The notes beneath the pieces are model-generated. The model was not told the DNA's origin and ran no database searches. It saw only the letters and a list, made by a program, of their open reading frames with translations. A DNA stretch of 64,000 nt from positions 434,001 to 498,000 of the forward strand of contig NZ_BSSA01000002.1 in assembly GCF_030268885.1 (NCBI RefSeq). The letters run 5' to 3'. Source of the stretch: Kitasatospora phosalacinea. Lineage in GTDB: Bacteria; Actinomycetota; Actinomycetes; Streptomycetales; Streptomycetaceae. This document shows positions 41,063 to 49,228 of the stretch, piece after piece. The position numbers were made by a program, and so were the translations under genes. Position 1 is the first letter of the stretch. Each line of letters opens with the position of its first letter.

Positions 41063-42025
41063 GTGGGGGTGTCAGCTCCTCGTCTGCGCCGGGTGGCCGT
41101 GCTGGTCCTGGACGGCGCCAAGCCGCTCGACGTCGGGATCCCCGCGCAGGTGTTCTCCACCCGCGGCAGCATGCCGTACGAGGTGCGGGTGTGCGGGGCC
41201 GCGCCCGGGCTGGTCGCGGGCGGGGACGGCCTGTCGTACCACGTGGCGCACGGGCTGGAGGCGCTGGAGTGGGCGGAGTCGGTGTTCGTCCCCGGCTACC
41301 GGCACCCCGACCGGGACGACCCGCCGCCCGCCGTGGTCGAGGCGCTGTGCGCCGCGCACGCGCGCGGGGCCCGGCTGGCGGCGATCTCCACCGGGGCGTT
41401 CGCGCTGGCCGCGACCGGCCTGCTGGACGGCCGCCGGGCCACCACGCACTGGCACTACACCCGGGCGCTGGCCGCCAAGTACCCGAAGGTGCGGGTGGAC
41501 GAGAACGTGCTGTTCGTCGACGAGGGCAGCGTGCTCACCTCGGCGGGCGCCGCGTCCGGCATCGACCTGTGCCTGCACGTGCTGCGCAGCGACCTGGGGG
41601 TGGCCGCGTCCAACCACACCGCGCGCCGCCTGGTCGCCGCGCCCTACCGCAGCGGCGGCCAGGCGCAGTACGTGCCGCGCAGCGTGCCCGAGCCGGTCGG
41701 CGAGCGGTTCGCGGCGACCCGCGAGTGGGCGCTGCACCGGCTGGACGAGCCGCTGACGGTGCGGACGCTGGCCCGGCACGCCGCCGTCTCGCCGCGCACC
41801 TTCTCCCGCCGCTTCGTCGAGGACACCGGCTACACCCCGATGCAGTGGGTGCTGCGGGCCCGCGTCGACCTGGCCCGTGAGCTGCTGGAACGCTCCGGAC
41901 ACAGCGTCGAGCAGATCGCCGCCGAGACCGGCCTGGGCACCGGCGCGAACCTGCGGGCGCACTTCCAGCAGATCCTCGGGACCACGCCCAGCGACTACCG
42001 CCGGACGTTCACCAGAGGCGAGTAG
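41063..42025 (+). CDS. GlxA-type AraC regulator with DJ-1/PfpI domain
   Basis: The 320-residue product has an N-terminal DJ-1/PfpI-like domain (VAVLVLDGAKPLDVGIPAQVF; ISTGAFALAATGLLDGRRATTHW) and a C-terminal AraC HTH pair (RTLARHAAVSPRTFSRRF, EQIAAETGLGTGANLRAHF). GTG 41063 or GTG 41069 may be the start. The nucleophile-elbow position reads STG rather than Cys, so the domain is probably a sensor rather than an enzyme. The target is unknown; GAPDH follows but may be separate. Confidence 0.92.
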   Translation: MGVSAPRLRRVAVLVLDGAKPLDVGIPAQVFSTRGSMPYEVRVCGAAPGLVAGGDGLSYHVAHGLEALEWAESVFVPGYRHPDRDDPPPAVVEALCAAHARGARLAAISTGAFALAATGLLDGRRATTHWHYTRALAAKYPKVRVDENVLFVDEGSVLTSAGAASGIDLCLHVLRSDLGVAASNHTARRLVAAPYRSGGQAQYVPRSVPEPVGERFAATREWALHRLDEPLTVRTLARHAAVSPRTFSRRFVEDTGYTPMQWVLRARVDLARELLERSGHSVEQIAAETGLGTGANLRAHFQQILGTTPSDYRRTFTRGE

Positions 42026-42058
42026 GCGCCCTTCCGCGGTTGGCACGATCCTTGCGAA

Positions 42059-42078
42059 CAGTGGCACGGCCGCCACTG
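42059..42078. promoter_or_regulatory. Inverted repeat CAGTGGC-N6-GCCACTG before GAPDH
   Basis: Perfect 7-bp arms lie about 83 bases before the GAPDH start, preceded by possible promoter elements TTGGCACG and TTGCGAACA. Another CAGTGG occurs near 42101. It may be a regulator site for the glycolytic gene. Confidence 0.55.
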
Positions 42079-42160
42079 CCACCGGCCCGTCCGGCGAGCG
42101 ACAGTGGAAGCACCACCCCGCGAGAACACCGCGCAAGAGCCGCAGAGAAGGGCACCACCC

Positions 42161-43159
42161 ATGACCCGCATCGCCGTCAACGGATTCGGCCGCATCGGAC
42201 GCAACGTGCTGCGCGCCCTGCTGGAGCGCGACAGCAAGCTGGAGGTCGTCGCCGTCAACGACCTGACCGAGCCGACCACGCTCGGCCGGCTGCTCGCCTA
42301 CGACACCACCTCGGGCCGGCTCGGCCGCCCCGTCACCGTCGAGGGCGACACCCTGGTGGTCGACGGCCGCCGGATCAAGGTCCTCGCCGAGCGCAACCCC
42401 GCCGACCTGCCCTGGGCCGAGCTCGGCGTCGACATCGTGCTGGAGTCCACCGGCCGGTTCACCTCCGCCGAGGCCGCCCGCGCCCACCTCACCGCGGGCG
42501 CGAAGAAGGTCCTGGTGTCCGCCCCGTCCGACGGCGCCGACGTCACCCTCGCCTACGGCGTCAACACCGACGCGTACGACCCGGCCCTGCACACCGTCGT
42601 CTCCAACGCCTCCTGCACCACCAACGCGCTCGCCCCGCTGGCCGCCGTCCTCGACGAACTCGCGGGCATCGAGCACGGGTTCATGACCACCGTGCACGCC
42701 TACACCCAGGAGCAGAACCTCCAGGACGGCCCGCACCGCGACCCGCGCCGGGCCCGCGCCGCCGCCGTCAACATCGTCCCGACCACCACCGGCGCCGCCA
42801 AGGCGATCGGCCTGGTGCTGCCGCAGCTGGACGGCAAGCTGTCCGGCGACTCGATCCGGGTGCCGGTGCCGGTCGGCTCGATCGTCGAGCTGAACACCAC
42901 CGTCGCCCGCGACGTCACCCGCGAGGAGGTGCTCGCCGCCTACCGCGAGGCCGCGGCGGGCAAGCTGGCGGGCGTGCTGGAGTACTCGGAGGACCCGCTG
43001 GTCTCCTCCGACATCACCGGCAACCCGGCGTCCTCGATCTTCGACTCGGAGCTCACCCGGGTCGACGGCCGCCACGTCAAGGTGGTCGCCTGGTACGACA
43101 ACGAGTGGGGCTTCTCCAACCGGGTCATCGACACCCTGGAGCTGCTCGCCGCGAGCTGA
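42161..43159 (+). CDS. gap: Type I glyceraldehyde-3-phosphate dehydrogenase
   Basis: The 332-residue enzyme oxidises glyceraldehyde-3-phosphate to 1,3-bisphosphoglycerate with NAD. It has the cofactor motif VNGFGRIGRNVLRALL, catalytic Cys152 in SNASCTTN, and the C-terminal KVVAWYDNEWGFSNRV. ATG 42161 has AGAAGGGCACC upstream. No pgk or tpi lies next to it, so this is a solitary paralogue of the usual glycolytic cluster rather than the main gap operon. A perfect hairpin ends it. Confidence 0.96.
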   Translation: MTRIAVNGFGRIGRNVLRALLERDSKLEVVAVNDLTEPTTLGRLLAYDTTSGRLGRPVTVEGDTLVVDGRRIKVLAERNPADLPWAELGVDIVLESTGRFTSAEAARAHLTAGAKKVLVSAPSDGADVTLAYGVNTDAYDPALHTVVSNASCTTNALAPLAAVLDELAGIEHGFMTTVHAYTQEQNLQDGPHRDPRRARAAAVNIVPTTTGAAKAIGLVLPQLDGKLSGDSIRVPVPVGSIVELNTTVARDVTREEVLAAYREAAAGKLAGVLEYSEDPLVSSDITGNPASSIFDSELTRVDGRHVKVVAWYDNEWGFSNRVIDTLELLAAS

Positions 43160-43172
43160 CGCCGCGCCGCAC

Positions 43173-43202
43173 GGGGCCCGGACCGGGAGCGGTCCGGGCC
43201 CC
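43173..43202. terminator. Terminator hairpin after GAPDH
   Basis: GGGGCCCGGACC and GGTCCGGGCCCC form a perfect 12-bp stem with a 6-base loop between convergent genes. Confidence 0.88.
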
Positions 43203-43208
43203 CGCGCG

Positions 43209-43568
43209 TCACTTGCCCAGCAGGCCGACCGCGTTGCCGTCCGGGTCGGTGAACACTGCCAGGCGGTCGCCGCCCTGCACCGGCTGCGGCTCCAACCGGC
43301 GGGCCCCGCCCAGCTCGACGGCGCGCTCCAGGGCCGCGTCCAGGTCGTCCACCCGGAAGTAGACGGCGAAACCGGTGTACGGGGCCTCGGGCCCGGCCTG
43401 CCCGATGCCGCCGGTCGGCCGGCCCTCGCCGTCGTCGCCGACCAGCGCGTACGTCCCGTCCAGGACGTGCACCGGCCAGCCGAACAGCTCGCCGTAGAAG
43501 GCGCGGGCGCGCGGCGCGTCGGGGGAGGACAGGTCGAACCAGGCGGCGGTGTGCGGAGGGTTGGTCAT
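43209..43568 (-). CDS. Single-domain glyoxalase/VOC protein
   Basis: The 119-residue protein is a VOC-fold domain: WFDLSSPDAPRARAFYGELFGW, FAVYFRVDDLDAAL and FTDPDGNAVGLLG. The start ATG 43568 was chosen because GAAGGAGCTACCG lies just upstream. It is divergent from the SigX5-type sigma gene, a pairing often seen for such ECF genes. The substrate is unknown. Confidence 0.92.
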   Translation of the reverse strand: MTNPPHTAAWFDLSSPDAPRARAFYGELFGWPVHVLDGTYALVGDDGEGRPTGGIGQAGPEAPYTGFAVYFRVDDLDAALERAVELGGARRLEPQPVQGGDRLAVFTDPDGNAVGLLGK

Positions 43569-43641
43569 CGGTAGCTCCTTCGTCAGGGAACGGAAAGCCG
43601 TTCGAGGAGGAGACCGGCGCGGTGCGGCAGAATCGTCGCCC

Positions 43642-44649
43642 ATGAGCGAAGTTCCCCCGGAACGGGACGACCTGGCCCTGGCCCGGGCCGGGGACGACGC
43701 CGCGTTCACCCGGCTGATCGCCCCGCTGCGCCGCGAACTGCACGCGCACTGCTACCGGATGCTCGGCTCGGCGCACGACGCGGACGACGCCCTGCAGGAG
43801 GCGCTGCTGCGGGCCTGGCGCGGCATCGACCGCTTCGAGGGCCGCAGCTCGCTGCGCGGCTGGCTGTACACCGTCGCCACCCGCACCTGCCTGGACGCCG
43901 TGGAGCGGCGCGGCCGACGCGCGCTGCCCGTCGACCTCGGCCCGGCCAGCACCCGGGTCGTCCTGGACGGCCGACCGGACACCGAGACCGCCTGGCTCGG
44001 GCCGTACCCCACGCCGGAGGACCCGGCCGAACGCCACCAGCGGTACGAGGCCGTCGAGTTGGCGTTCGTCGCCGCGCTCCAGCACCTGCCCGGCAACCAG
44101 CGGGCCGCCCTGCTCCTGTTCGACGTGCTCGGGTTCACCGCCGCCGAGATCGCCGCGCTGATGGACACCACCCCCGGCTCGGTGAACTCCGCGCTGGCCC
44201 GGGCCCGCCGCCGGCTCGCCGACGCCGCACCCGCGCCCGGGCAGCAGCAGGTCCTGCGGATGCTCGGCGACGCCCGCGTCCGGGAGACCGTCACCGCGTA
44301 CCGCACCGCCCTGGAGCGCGGCGACGCGGACGCCCTGGTCGCGCTGCTCACCGAGGACGTCACCTGGGCGATGCCGCCGCTGCCGCACTGGTACCGCGGC
44401 CGGGACGCCGTCACGGAGTTCGCCGTCGCCGTCCCGCTCACCCGCTGCCCCAGCTGGCGGACCGTCCCCGTCAGCGCCAACTCCCAACCTGCGGTCGCCT
44501 GTTACCTGGGCACCTCGGCCGCAGCGGTGCACACCGCCTGGTCGGTCACCGTCCTCGACCTGGCCGCGGACGGCCGGATCGCCGCCCTGACCTCCTTCCT
44601 CGGCGCCGAGCACGTCACCGCGTTCGGCCTGCCGGAGCAGTGGGCCTGA
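43642..44649 (+). CDS. ECF sigma factor with SnoaL-like extension (SigG/SigX5 type)
   Basis: This 335-residue sigma factor has region 2 (ARAGDDAAFTRLIAPLRREL, GRSSLRGWLYTVATRTCLD) and region 4 (FDVLGFTAAEIAALMDTTPGSVNSALARARR) followed by a SnoaL-like C-terminal domain of about 120 residues. That layout fits the SigG/TIGR02960 class, in which the extension probably acts in regulation in place of an anti-sigma factor. ATG 43642 begins MSEVPPERDD. The convergent hairpin at 44665 ends the transcript. Confidence 0.93.
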   Translation: MSEVPPERDDLALARAGDDAAFTRLIAPLRRELHAHCYRMLGSAHDADDALQEALLRAWRGIDRFEGRSSLRGWLYTVATRTCLDAVERRGRRALPVDLGPASTRVVLDGRPDTETAWLGPYPTPEDPAERHQRYEAVELAFVAALQHLPGNQRAALLLFDVLGFTAAEIAALMDTTPGSVNSALARARRRLADAAPAPGQQQVLRMLGDARVRETVTAYRTALERGDADALVALLTEDVTWAMPPLPHWYRGRDAVTEFAVAVPLTRCPSWRTVPVSANSQPAVACYLGTSAAAVHTAWSVTVLDLAADGRIAALTSFLGAEHVTAFGLPEQWA

Positions 44650-44664
44650 GCCGCCACCGGCACA

Positions 44665-44689
44665 CCGCCCCGGTCAGGCACCGGGGCGG
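44665..44689. terminator. Convergent hairpin overlapping the next gene's end
   Basis: CCGCCCCGG and CCGGGGCGG form a 9-bp stem with a 7-base loop, extended by GAGCCGCC/GGCGGCTC outside it. The structure covers the stop codon region of the minus-strand membrane gene. Confidence 0.7.
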
Positions 44690-45102
44690 CGGCGGCTCGC
44701 GTACAGGGCACCGCCCGCGGCGACGGCCAGACCGGCGGCCAACGGCGTCGCGCGGGCCGGGACGCGGCCGGTGTCGTACGAGGAACCGTCGGACAGCACG
44801 CAGGAGAAGCCGACCACCGGGAACAGGTCGACCCGGTAGTCGACCACCTGCTCGGCGGGCTTCCCGTCGATCCGGCACGGCCACGGCGGGGAGGAGTCCG
44901 TACCGCCCTCCTCCGCCGAGGTGACGGCCCCCAGCAGGGGGTTCAGCAGCTGGCTCAGCGCCACGACGGCCGCCCCCGACAGCACCAGGGCCGCCACCCG
45001 CGGCCACCGCCGGTCCCAGGCCGCGCCGACGGCGAACACCAGCAGCACGGCCAGGGCCATCCAGGTGGCCGGTGCGAGCAGGACCAGGGCGAAGATCTCC
45101 AC
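44674..45102 (-). CDS. Small membrane protein of unknown function
   Basis: The 142-residue product has an N-terminal membrane hairpin (IFALVLLAPATWMALAVLLVFA and a second segment VAALVLSGAAVVALSQLL), a roughly 60-residue extracytoplasmic loop with two Cys (PWPCRIDG and GFSCVLSDG), and a third segment (PLAAGLAVAAGGALYA). The paired Cys may form a disulfide. It is divergent from the SigE-type operon. No family was recognised. Confidence 0.78.
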   Translation of the reverse strand: MEIFALVLLAPATWMALAVLLVFAVGAAWDRRWPRVAALVLSGAAVVALSQLLNPLLGAVTSAEEGGTDSSPPWPCRIDGKPAEQVVDYRVDLFPVVGFSCVLSDGSSYDTGRVPARATPLAAGLAVAAGGALYASRRRPGA

Positions 45103-45263
45103 GGCGCGGCCTCCGGGGCGGTGGGCGAGAACCCGTCGCCGACAGGACCGCGGGGGAGGGCGGTCCGGTTCCGCACCGAGCGGTGCGGAACGTCCGGCGG
45201 CACCCGGAACGGAACGGTGCGACGGCTGACAACCTTTCCCCCGGGCCGGGGCGTCTGGTCGGT

Positions 45264-45842
45264 GTGAGCCGAGAAACCGAGGACGACGCCTACGCCGCTT
45301 TCGTCGCGACCGCCTGGCCCCGGCACCTGCGCACCGCGACGCTGATCGCGGGCGACCGGCACCGGGGCGAGGAACTGCTCCAGGACTGCCTGGTCAAGCT
45401 GTACGTGCGCTGGCGACGGATGCGGACCGACGATCCGCACGCCTACCTGCGGCGGATGCTGGTCAACAACCACATCAGCTGGTGGCGGCGTCGCCGCCGG
45501 GAACTGCTCATCGCCGAACCGCCGGACGGGCCCTCCGGCGGTGCGGCGGGGACGGAGACCTCGGACGAGCTGTACCGCGCGCTGCGCGAACTCCCGCCCA
45601 GACAACGGGCAGTGGTCGTGCTGCGGCACTTCGAGGACCTGACGGAGAAGGACGCCGCCGCGGTCCTCGGGTGCTCGGTCGGCACCGTCAAGAGCCAGCA
45701 CTCCCGGGCGATGGCCCGGCTGCGCACCGTCCTGGCCCGCAACCCGTCCGGGGACGAGGAGAGCTCCGAGGACCCGGCGGGGAGCCACGCGCCGTACCAG
45801 CCGAAGAACCGATGGAAGAACCAGGAGAGTGCCGCCCGATGA
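45264..45842 (+). CDS. SigE-family ECF sigma factor
   Basis: The 192-residue protein fits the actinobacterial SigE (ECF39/SigE-SigM-like) family: YAAFVATAWPRHLRTATLIAG, region 2.4 (YVRWRRMR), and region 4 (LTEKDAAAVLGCSVGTVKSQHSRAMARLR). GTG 45264 follows GGTC-GGT with a weak ribosome site. Its stop overlaps the ATG of the next gene (ATGA), so the two are coupled as sigma factor and partner. Confidence 0.93.
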   Translation: MSRETEDDAYAAFVATAWPRHLRTATLIAGDRHRGEELLQDCLVKLYVRWRRMRTDDPHAYLRRMLVNNHISWWRRRRRELLIAEPPDGPSGGAAGTETSDELYRALRELPPRQRAVVVLRHFEDLTEKDAAAVLGCSVGTVKSQHSRAMARLRTVLARNPSGDEESSEDPAGSHAPYQPKNRWKNQESAAR

Positions 45843-46717
45843 ACGACACCGAGCACCAGGAGATGTCCCACGCGCTGCGGGACCTGGCCGACCGGCACGG
45901 CCCCGCCGGGCCCGCCCCGGTCATCGAACTGCTGCACCGCGGCCGCCGCCGCCGCGGGCTGCGCACCGCCGCCGTCACCGGCAGCGTCGCCGCCGTCGCC
46001 GCGGTCGCGGTGTTCGGCGGGATCGCCCTCTCGGGCGGGCCGGCCACGACCGTCGCCGGTCCGGCCGCGTCCGCGTCCGTCTCCTCCACGGCCTCCGCCT
46101 CCGCCTCCGCGTCCGCTTCTGCCTCCGCCTCGGGGACGTCCGGCGGTGCGGCCCAGTCGGGCCCGGCCACCGGGGCGGAGGTCGCCGAACTGCTCAAGAG
46201 CCACCTCCCGCAGGGCTACCGGGTGGACGGCGAGCCGCTTCTGTTCAACGCGCAGGGCCTCGACCAGAGCCTTCTCGACAAGCAGCTCACCGAGGAGCAG
46301 CGGAAGCAGGCCGCCGAGCAGGGCGGGCTCCCCGGACGGCTTCGGGACGTCACCCCGGTCGGCGCCGGGTACACCATCGTCAAGGGGTCGAAGACGGGCA
46401 CCGTGCAGCTCACCATCAACCGCGGGACGGGCCAACAGGCGCCGACCACGTGCCACACCAAGGGCTGCAGCCTCACCGGGCAGCCGGACGGCAGCACCCT
46501 GGAGCTCTACCTCCCGCCCGCCGCGGCGGGCGGCGAGCAGGTCTGGCAGGCGATCCTCTACCGCACCGACGGCACCATGATCGAAGCCGGGTCGAGCACC
46601 GTCCCGCTGCCCGGTCACGGCCAGAGCCTGTACGCCGGACCGCCCGTCCTGGACGGCCAGCAGCTCACCGCGCTCGTCCTCGACCCGGTCTGGGTCCAGG
46701 GGGCGTCCGGCCACTGA
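45839..46717 (+). CDS. Membrane partner of the SigE-type sigma factor
   Basis: The 292-residue protein has a short cytoplasmic head with MNDTEHQEMSHALRDLADRH, one membrane segment (AAVTGSVAAVAAVAVFGGIAL), a hinge of Ser-Ala repeats (about residues 78-104), and an extracytoplasmic domain of about 185 residues with two Cys (TTCHTKGCSL). Its place and coupling fit a regulator or anti-sigma factor, but no classic zinc anti-sigma motif is visible. The role is inference from operon position. Confidence 0.8.
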   Translation: MNDTEHQEMSHALRDLADRHGPAGPAPVIELLHRGRRRRGLRTAAVTGSVAAVAAVAVFGGIALSGGPATTVAGPAASASVSSTASASASASASASASGTSGGAAQSGPATGAEVAELLKSHLPQGYRVDGEPLLFNAQGLDQSLLDKQLTEEQRKQAAEQGGLPGRLRDVTPVGAGYTIVKGSKTGTVQLTINRGTGQQAPTTCHTKGCSLTGQPDGSTLELYLPPAAAGGEQVWQAILYRTDGTMIEAGSSTVPLPGHGQSLYAGPPVLDGQQLTALVLDPVWVQGASGH

Positions 46718-46797
46718 TCCGGCGCCGGTCAGCGCCCCGACCCCCGCCGGCGGTGGGGCGGGACACCGGCCGGAACCAGGTACCGGCGGCGGAGGAG

Positions 46798-47007
46798 CTA
46801 TTCGCCCAACGCCCGTACCAGCACAAGTAGTTCACGTGCAGCACGAGTCGGCAGCGCAGGCACCGCCCGCTCCAGGACGCTCCGCGCCTCCGCGGGCCCG
46901 GGGCAGCAGGACGGCTGACCGCAGCGGTCCCGGTGGAACGGCGGCGGGCTGAGCCCGGACGCCCGGGCGACCGACTCCCGGCGCTGCAGCGCCACCCTCC
47001 ACGGCAC
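46798..47007 (-). CDS. Small conserved streptomycete protein
   Basis: The visible frame encodes WRVALQRRESVARASGL, CPGPAEARSVLERAVPAL and ARELLVLVRALGE, in line with a family of short, basic, Cys-containing streptomycete proteins. Its start is uncertain: GTG 47007 was chosen, but GTG 46995 or an upstream start is possible because the frame stays open into the tandem repeat near 47.1 kb. The function is unknown. Confidence 0.6.
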   Translation of the reverse strand: MPWRVALQRRESVARASGLSPPPFHRDRCGQPSCCPGPAEARSVLERAVPALPTRAARELLVLVRALGE

Positions 47008-47100
47008 CCGCCCCCCACCGCCCCCGCTCCCGCTCCGGTCGGGTCGACGCGGCGTGCGCCGGGCCGGGCGGCCGACCGGTCCGCGAGGATCCGCGCGGCG

Positions 47101-47140
47101 GCACCCGGCGGCACCCGGCGGCACCCGGCGGCACCCGGCA
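47101..47140. repeat. Four tandem copies of GCACCCGGCG
   Basis: A 10-bp unit is repeated four times, the last copy ending in A instead of G. It lies upstream of the small basic gene, where changing copy number would shift any upstream reading frame, since 10 is not a multiple of 3. Confidence 0.85.
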
Positions 47141-47269
47141 GCCCGAGGGGCGCGTACGCGGCAAGGCCCTTTCGACGGTTCGTCATCCCTTCACCCGGTC
47201 GGACACCAGCGGTGCCGGTCAGGCGGTTTGACGTGTCGTCGAAAGGGCCGGGGCGGTGCGGGGAGGGGG

Positions 47270-48049
47270 TTACTTCGGGTCGCGGTCGAACTGGGCGCGG
47301 GACCAGCGGTAGCCGAGGACGGTCAGGGCGAGGCACCAGACCAGGGCGATCCACCCGTTGTTGCCGACGTGGGTGCCCAGCAGCAGGCCGCGCAGGGTCT
47401 CGATGGCGGGGGTGAAGGGCTGGTACTGGGCGACCGGCTGGAACCAGCCGGGCATCGAGTGCAGCGGGACGAAGGCGCTGGAGATCATCGGCAGCAGGAT
47501 CAGCGGCATCGCGGCGTTGCTGGCGGCCTCCGCGTTGGGGCTGCCCAGGCCCATGCCGACGGCGATCCAGGTCAGGGCGAGGGAGAACAGGACGAGCAGT
47601 CCGAACGCGGCCAGCCACTCCAGGGCGGTGGCGCCGTGCGGGCGGAACCCGATGGCCGCTCCGACCAGGCCGACCAGCACCACGCTGGCCACCGACTGCA
47701 GCACGCTGCCGGCCACCCGGCCGAAGAGCACCGAGTCGCGGTGGATCGCCATGGTGCGGAAGCGGGCGACGATGCCCTCGTTCATGTCGGTGGCCATCGA
47801 GACGGCGGTGCCGATCACGGTCGAGCCGACGGTCATCAGCAGGATGCCGGGCACCAGGTAGGCGACGTAGGCGGAGCGGCCCGCGCCGCCGCTCATCGCG
47901 CCGCCGAAGACGTACACGAACAGCAGGAGCAGCATCACCGGGGTGAGCAGCAGGTTCAGGGTGAGCGAGGGGTAGCGGCGGGCGTGCAGCAGGTTGCGCC
48001 GCAGCATGGTGGACGAGTCGCGGACGGCGAGGGCGAGCTGGCTGCTCAT
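47270..48049 (-). CDS. ABC-2 type exporter permease (DrrB-like)
   Basis: The 259-residue membrane protein has about six segments and the ABC-2 pattern (LLLLFVYVFGGAM, YLVPGILLMTVGSTVIGTA, MNEGIVARFRTMAIHRDSVL, PLILLPMISSAFVP). It pairs with the ATPase gene upstream, overlapping it by 4 bases (ATGA). The pair fits daunorubicin-resistance-type exporters. The cargo is unknown. Confidence 0.94.
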   Translation of the reverse strand: MSSQLALAVRDSSTMLRRNLLHARRYPSLTLNLLLTPVMLLLLFVYVFGGAMSGGAGRSAYVAYLVPGILLMTVGSTVIGTAVSMATDMNEGIVARFRTMAIHRDSVLFGRVAGSVLQSVASVVLVGLVGAAIGFRPHGATALEWLAAFGLLVLFSLALTWIAVGMGLGSPNAEAASNAAMPLILLPMISSAFVPLHSMPGWFQPVAQYQPFTPAIETLRGLLLGTHVGNNGWIALVWCLALTVLGYRWSRAQFDRDPK

Positions 48050-49044
48050 CGGGCGTTCTCCTCAGCGGCGGTCTGGTCGGCGGTGTTCTGGGCGGCGGTG
48101 GCGGTGCTCTGGGCGGGGAGGGCGGGGGCGCCGGTGAGGGCGAAGAAGACGTCGTCGAGGTCGGGGGTGTGGACGGTGAGCTCGTCGGCCTCGACCCCGG
48201 TGGCGTCGAGGCGGTCCAGGACGGAGCGCAGGGCGCGCTGGCTGCCGTCGCTGGGGACGTCGAGGGTGAGGGCGTCGTCGTCGCGGGCGGCCTCGGGCAG
48301 GGCGGCGGCGGCGGTGCGGTGGGTGGCGGGGTCGGTGAAGCGCAGGCGGACGTGGCCGCCGGGGACGAGGCGCTTGAGTTCCGCGGCGGTGCCCTCGGCG
48401 GCGATGGTGCCGCCGTGCAGGACGGCGATGCGGTCGGCGAGCTCGTCGGCCTCCTCCAGGTACTGGGTGGTGAGGAAGACGGTGGTGCCGTCGGCGACCA
48501 GCTGCCGGATGACCTGCCACATGGTGTGGCGGCTGCGCGGGTCGAGGCCGGTGGTGGGTTCGTCGAGGAAGATGATCCGGGGGTTGCCGACCAGGGTCAT
48601 GGCGATGTCGAGGCGTCGTTTCATGCCGCCGGAGTAGGTGGAGGCGGGCTTGTCGGCGGCGCCGGTGAGGTCGAAGCGGGCCAGCAGTTCGGCGGCGACC
48701 TTGCGGCCCTCGGCCTTGGGCAGGTGGTGCAGGTCGGCCATCAGCAGCATGTTCTCGGTGCCGGTGATCAGGCCGTCGACGGCGGAGAACTGGCCGGTGA
48801 CGCCGATCGCGGCGCGGACCTGCTGGGGGTGGGTGGCCAGGTCGTGGCCGCCCACGCTCACCTGTCCGGCGTCGGGGCGGACCAGGGTGGAGAGGATCTT
48901 GACGGCGGTGGTCTTGCCGGCCCCGTTCGGGCCGAGCAGGGCGAAGACCGTTCCGGCGGGGACGGCGAGGTCGACGCCGTTCAGCACGGTCTTGTCGCCG
49001 TAGGACTTGCGCAGCCCGCTCGCCGCGATGGCCAAGCCGGTCAT
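48046..49044 (-). CDS. ABC exporter ATPase (DrrA-like)
   Basis: The 332-residue ATPase has Walker A (LLGPNGAGKTTAV), signature YSGGMKRRLD, Walker B (RIIFLDEPTTGLDP), and the DrrA C-terminal extension (about 220-330). It is coupled by overlap to the permease and follows the DUF4097 gene by 184 bases on the same strand, so all three may form one operon. DrrAB pairs export drugs or glycolipids; the substrate here cannot be read. Confidence 0.95.
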   Translation of the reverse strand: MTGLAIAASGLRKSYGDKTVLNGVDLAVPAGTVFALLGPNGAGKTTAVKILSTLVRPDAGQVSVGGHDLATHPQQVRAAIGVTGQFSAVDGLITGTENMLLMADLHHLPKAEGRKVAAELLARFDLTGAADKPASTYSGGMKRRLDIAMTLVGNPRIIFLDEPTTGLDPRSRHTMWQVIRQLVADGTTVFLTTQYLEEADELADRIAVLHGGTIAAEGTAAELKRLVPGGHVRLRFTDPATHRTAAAALPEAARDDDALTLDVPSDGSQRALRSVLDRLDATGVEADELTVHTPDLDDVFFALTGAPALPAQSTATAAQNTADQTAAEENAR

Positions 49045-49065
49045 GGGTGCTCCCTGTGGGTGTGG

Positions 49066-49140
49066 GGTGGTGCGGTGGAGTGGCGGTGCGGGGTGGTGCG
49101 GTGGGGTGGTGCGGTGGCGGTGCGGGGTGCTCTGGCGGTG
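49066..49140. repeat. GGTGGTGCGGTGG-type simple repeat in the DUF4097-drrA gap
   Basis: Units such as GTGGTGCGGTGG and GGCGGTGCGGGG are repeated between the DUF4097 stop and the ABC ATPase start. The run is G-rich on the plus strand and C-rich in the RNA, which could affect transcription or RNA structure within the operon. Confidence 0.7.
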
Positions 49141-49228
49141 GTGCTGGGGGCGGGGCGGCGCCGCCTCGGCGGGCGGCGCCGGTGCCGCGGACGGGCCCGG
49201 GGGCCGTGGGTGGGAGGGTGACGCCGGG

